DNA from: Thalassotalea sp. 1_MG-2023
Lineage (GTDB): Bacteria; Pseudomonadota; Gammaproteobacteria; Enterobacterales; Alteromonadaceae
Reading direction: 5' to 3'
DNA: 64,000 bases
Assembly (NCBI RefSeq): GCF_030546745.1
Contig: NZ_JAUOPD010000002.1
Location: forward strand, 186,001 to 250,000
Shown: in pieces, positions 62,960-64,000 of the stretch
Layout: every line of letters starts with the position of its first letter
Position numbering within the stretch: position 1 is the stretch's first letter
Notes under the pieces: model-generated
Seen by the model: only the letters and a program-made list of their open reading frames with translations
Told to the model about the DNA's origin: nothing
The model's database searches: none
Position numbers and translations under genes: made by a program

Positions 62960-62977
62960 ACATTTTGACTTATTATT
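62947..62977. promoter_or_regulatory. 31-bp palindromic operator in the ABC/ROK divergent region
   Basis: Arms of 14 bp (62947-62960, AATAATATGTCAAA, and 62964-62977) match at 13 of 14 positions around a 3-base centre CAT. It lies 71 bases upstream of the binding protein and about 100 upstream of the ROK gene, consistent with control of both. It shares its ends and core pattern with the palindrome at 58279. Confidence 0.8.
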
Positions 62978-63080
62978 TTGTTATCATGCTTTATTGCATA
63001 TTTAGTGGTTAAAAGTGTTAAAAATGTTGCTATATGTAGATAAATGTTGGTTTATGTGAGTGTATGAGGAATATTAAATA

Positions 63081-64000
63081 GTGAAAGGCTCTAATTCAAA
63101 ACAGAATAAAGCGCTAAATTTACGATTGGTTTTATCAGAAATCGTCACACAAGGACCAATTTCTCGTGTTGAAATCTCTCGACGCACACACTTAACAAAA
63201 CAAACTATCACTAATTTAGTTGAAGAACTTTTACATGTTGCATTGATAGAAGAAGTAGGAATAAAAAAAGAAGGGGCGGTAGGAAAACCTTCAAAAATGC
63301 TTTGTTTAAAAGCTGATTGCGCATTCTCTTTAGCTTTTCGCGTACTTCCTGGTGAGGTAGAGGCCGGATTATTTAACCTGTCAGGTGAGCGGCAGTATTA
63401 CGTTCAACAACCTATTAGCGATAAAAACACCTTGAACAGTGTTGTGCAGAGCTTTGAAAAGTTGATGACAGAGAGTGAGTTAACCATAGAAAATATTTTG
63501 TCTGTAGGTCTTAGTGTTGGCCAAGTGAATCAACAGAATTTACATGATTATCAAGCAACAAAAAGGCTACAGCAAGATATCGCGAGTGAACTTCAACTCC
63601 CGGTTGCATTAGAAACAACGGCTTCTGCATGTGCGGCTTATCAAATGTTATACGGAGAAGCGAAAAAACTAAACAGTTTTGTCTATGTGCATATTGGTGA
63701 TGTTGTTGAGTCAGCAGTGGTTTTTGATCGTAAAATTATGTTGGGTCAAAATGGATTGACGGGGGCATTAGGTGATATTTTTGTGACGCCTGAAACAGAT
63801 CAAGTAACGGGAGAGTTGGGTCGTTTAAATGACTTTGCGTCGTTGAGCAGTTTAAAACAATATATTGAACAACCGCTGTTAACCAACGCTCAATTGGCGC
63901 AATATTGTGCTGAAAATCGAAACAGTATTGATCGTTGGATTGAAGAGGCTGCTGAACCAATGCGTATTGCGATACATACACTGGAATCAATACTTAATTG
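63081..64000 (+). CDS. ROK-family transcriptional repressor, 5' part (runs off window)
   Basis: The N-terminal 306 codons of a NagC/Mlc-like repressor. The winged helix-turn-helix is intact (QGPISRVEISRRTHLTKQTI, about 20-45, and GAVGKPSKMLCLK). The sugar-kinase-like domain follows, but the usual GEIGH segment reads GALGDI and the C-x-C-G-x-x-G-C zinc cluster is replaced by GELGRLNDFASL. Zinc coordination is therefore lost. GTG at 63081 follows GAGGA and a stop (TAA) lies two codons upstream. It is divergent from the ABC operon and probably represses it and the receptor. Confidence 0.88.
   Translation, partial: MKGSNSKQNKALNLRLVLSEIVTQGPISRVEISRRTHLTKQTITNLVEELLHVALIEEVGIKKEGAVGKPSKMLCLKADCAFSLAFRVLPGEVEAGLFNLSGERQYYVQQPISDKNTLNSVVQSFEKLMTESELTIENILSVGLSVGQVNQQNLHDYQATKRLQQDIASELQLPVALETTASACAAYQMLYGEAKKLNSFVYVHIGDVVESAVVFDRKIMLGQNGLTGALGDIFVTPETDQVTGELGRLNDFASLSSLKQYIEQPLLTNAQLAQYCAENRNSIDRWIEEAAEPMRIAIHTLESILN

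Overview
The window reads as chromosome from a low-GC marine gammaproteobacterium of the order Alteromonadales, most likely Colwelliaceae (Colwellia or Thalassotalea type). This rests on the conserved gene orders pcnB-gluQ-dksA-sfsA, petABC-sspAB and dolP-diaA-yraN-lpoA/rsmI, on the abundance of TonB-dependent receptors, and on AT-rich intergenic DNA. The genus is an inference. I see no prophage, transposase, CRISPR array, tRNA or rRNA. The only RNA gene recognised is rnpB.

Positions 1-27000 are mostly housekeeping: RNA polyadenylation, tRNA modification and DksA (1-3228); peptidase B, HrpB helicase, an AblB-like acetyltransferase and GlnD (3351-11537); a MarR regulator, a CNNM/CBS membrane protein and PBP1B (11638-15777); the cytochrome bc1 operon with SspA/SspB (16049-19767); the DolP-DiaA-YraN-LpoA block divergent from RsmI (19842-24186); a RegB/RegA-type redox two-component pair (24413-26193); a TonB-receptor relic; and RNase P RNA (26675-27070).

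Positions 27158-45176 are accessory. They hold a secreted alpha-amylase, an AraC/GyrI-type regulator and a soluble PAS-PAS chemotaxis receptor. A LysR-controlled electrophile/aldehyde detoxification cluster follows (DJ-1-like, YqhD-like, CurA-like). Next is a nitric-oxide module in which norR is divergent from a small membrane protein plus flavohaemoprotein hmp, with a sigma-54 promoter and two GT-N7-AC sites visible. A TonB receptor paired with an S9 peptidase lipoprotein closes this part.

Positions 45274-52041 hold a heavy-metal efflux locus: a CadR/PbrR-type MerR regulator, a zntA-like 19-bp-spacer promoter, a small unknown exported protein and a CzcCBA-type RND pump. An unknown protein and an NMT1-domain hybrid sensor kinase follow (52102-55324).

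Positions 55678-64000 hold the most interesting locus. It contains a Caulobacter-type TonB receptor, a cytoplasmic GH3 enzyme with the NagZ His/Asp signature, a one-domain sugar ABC ATPase, a permease and a binding protein, divergent from a ROK repressor that has lost the usual zinc motif. Two 31-bp palindromes with the same ends and the same GT/AC core positions lie in front of the TonB receptor and in the ABC/ROK divergent promoter. They probably define a self-contained glycan uptake regulon. Other points of note are a likely AUC start for pcnB and a GlnD whose HD motif reads HH.
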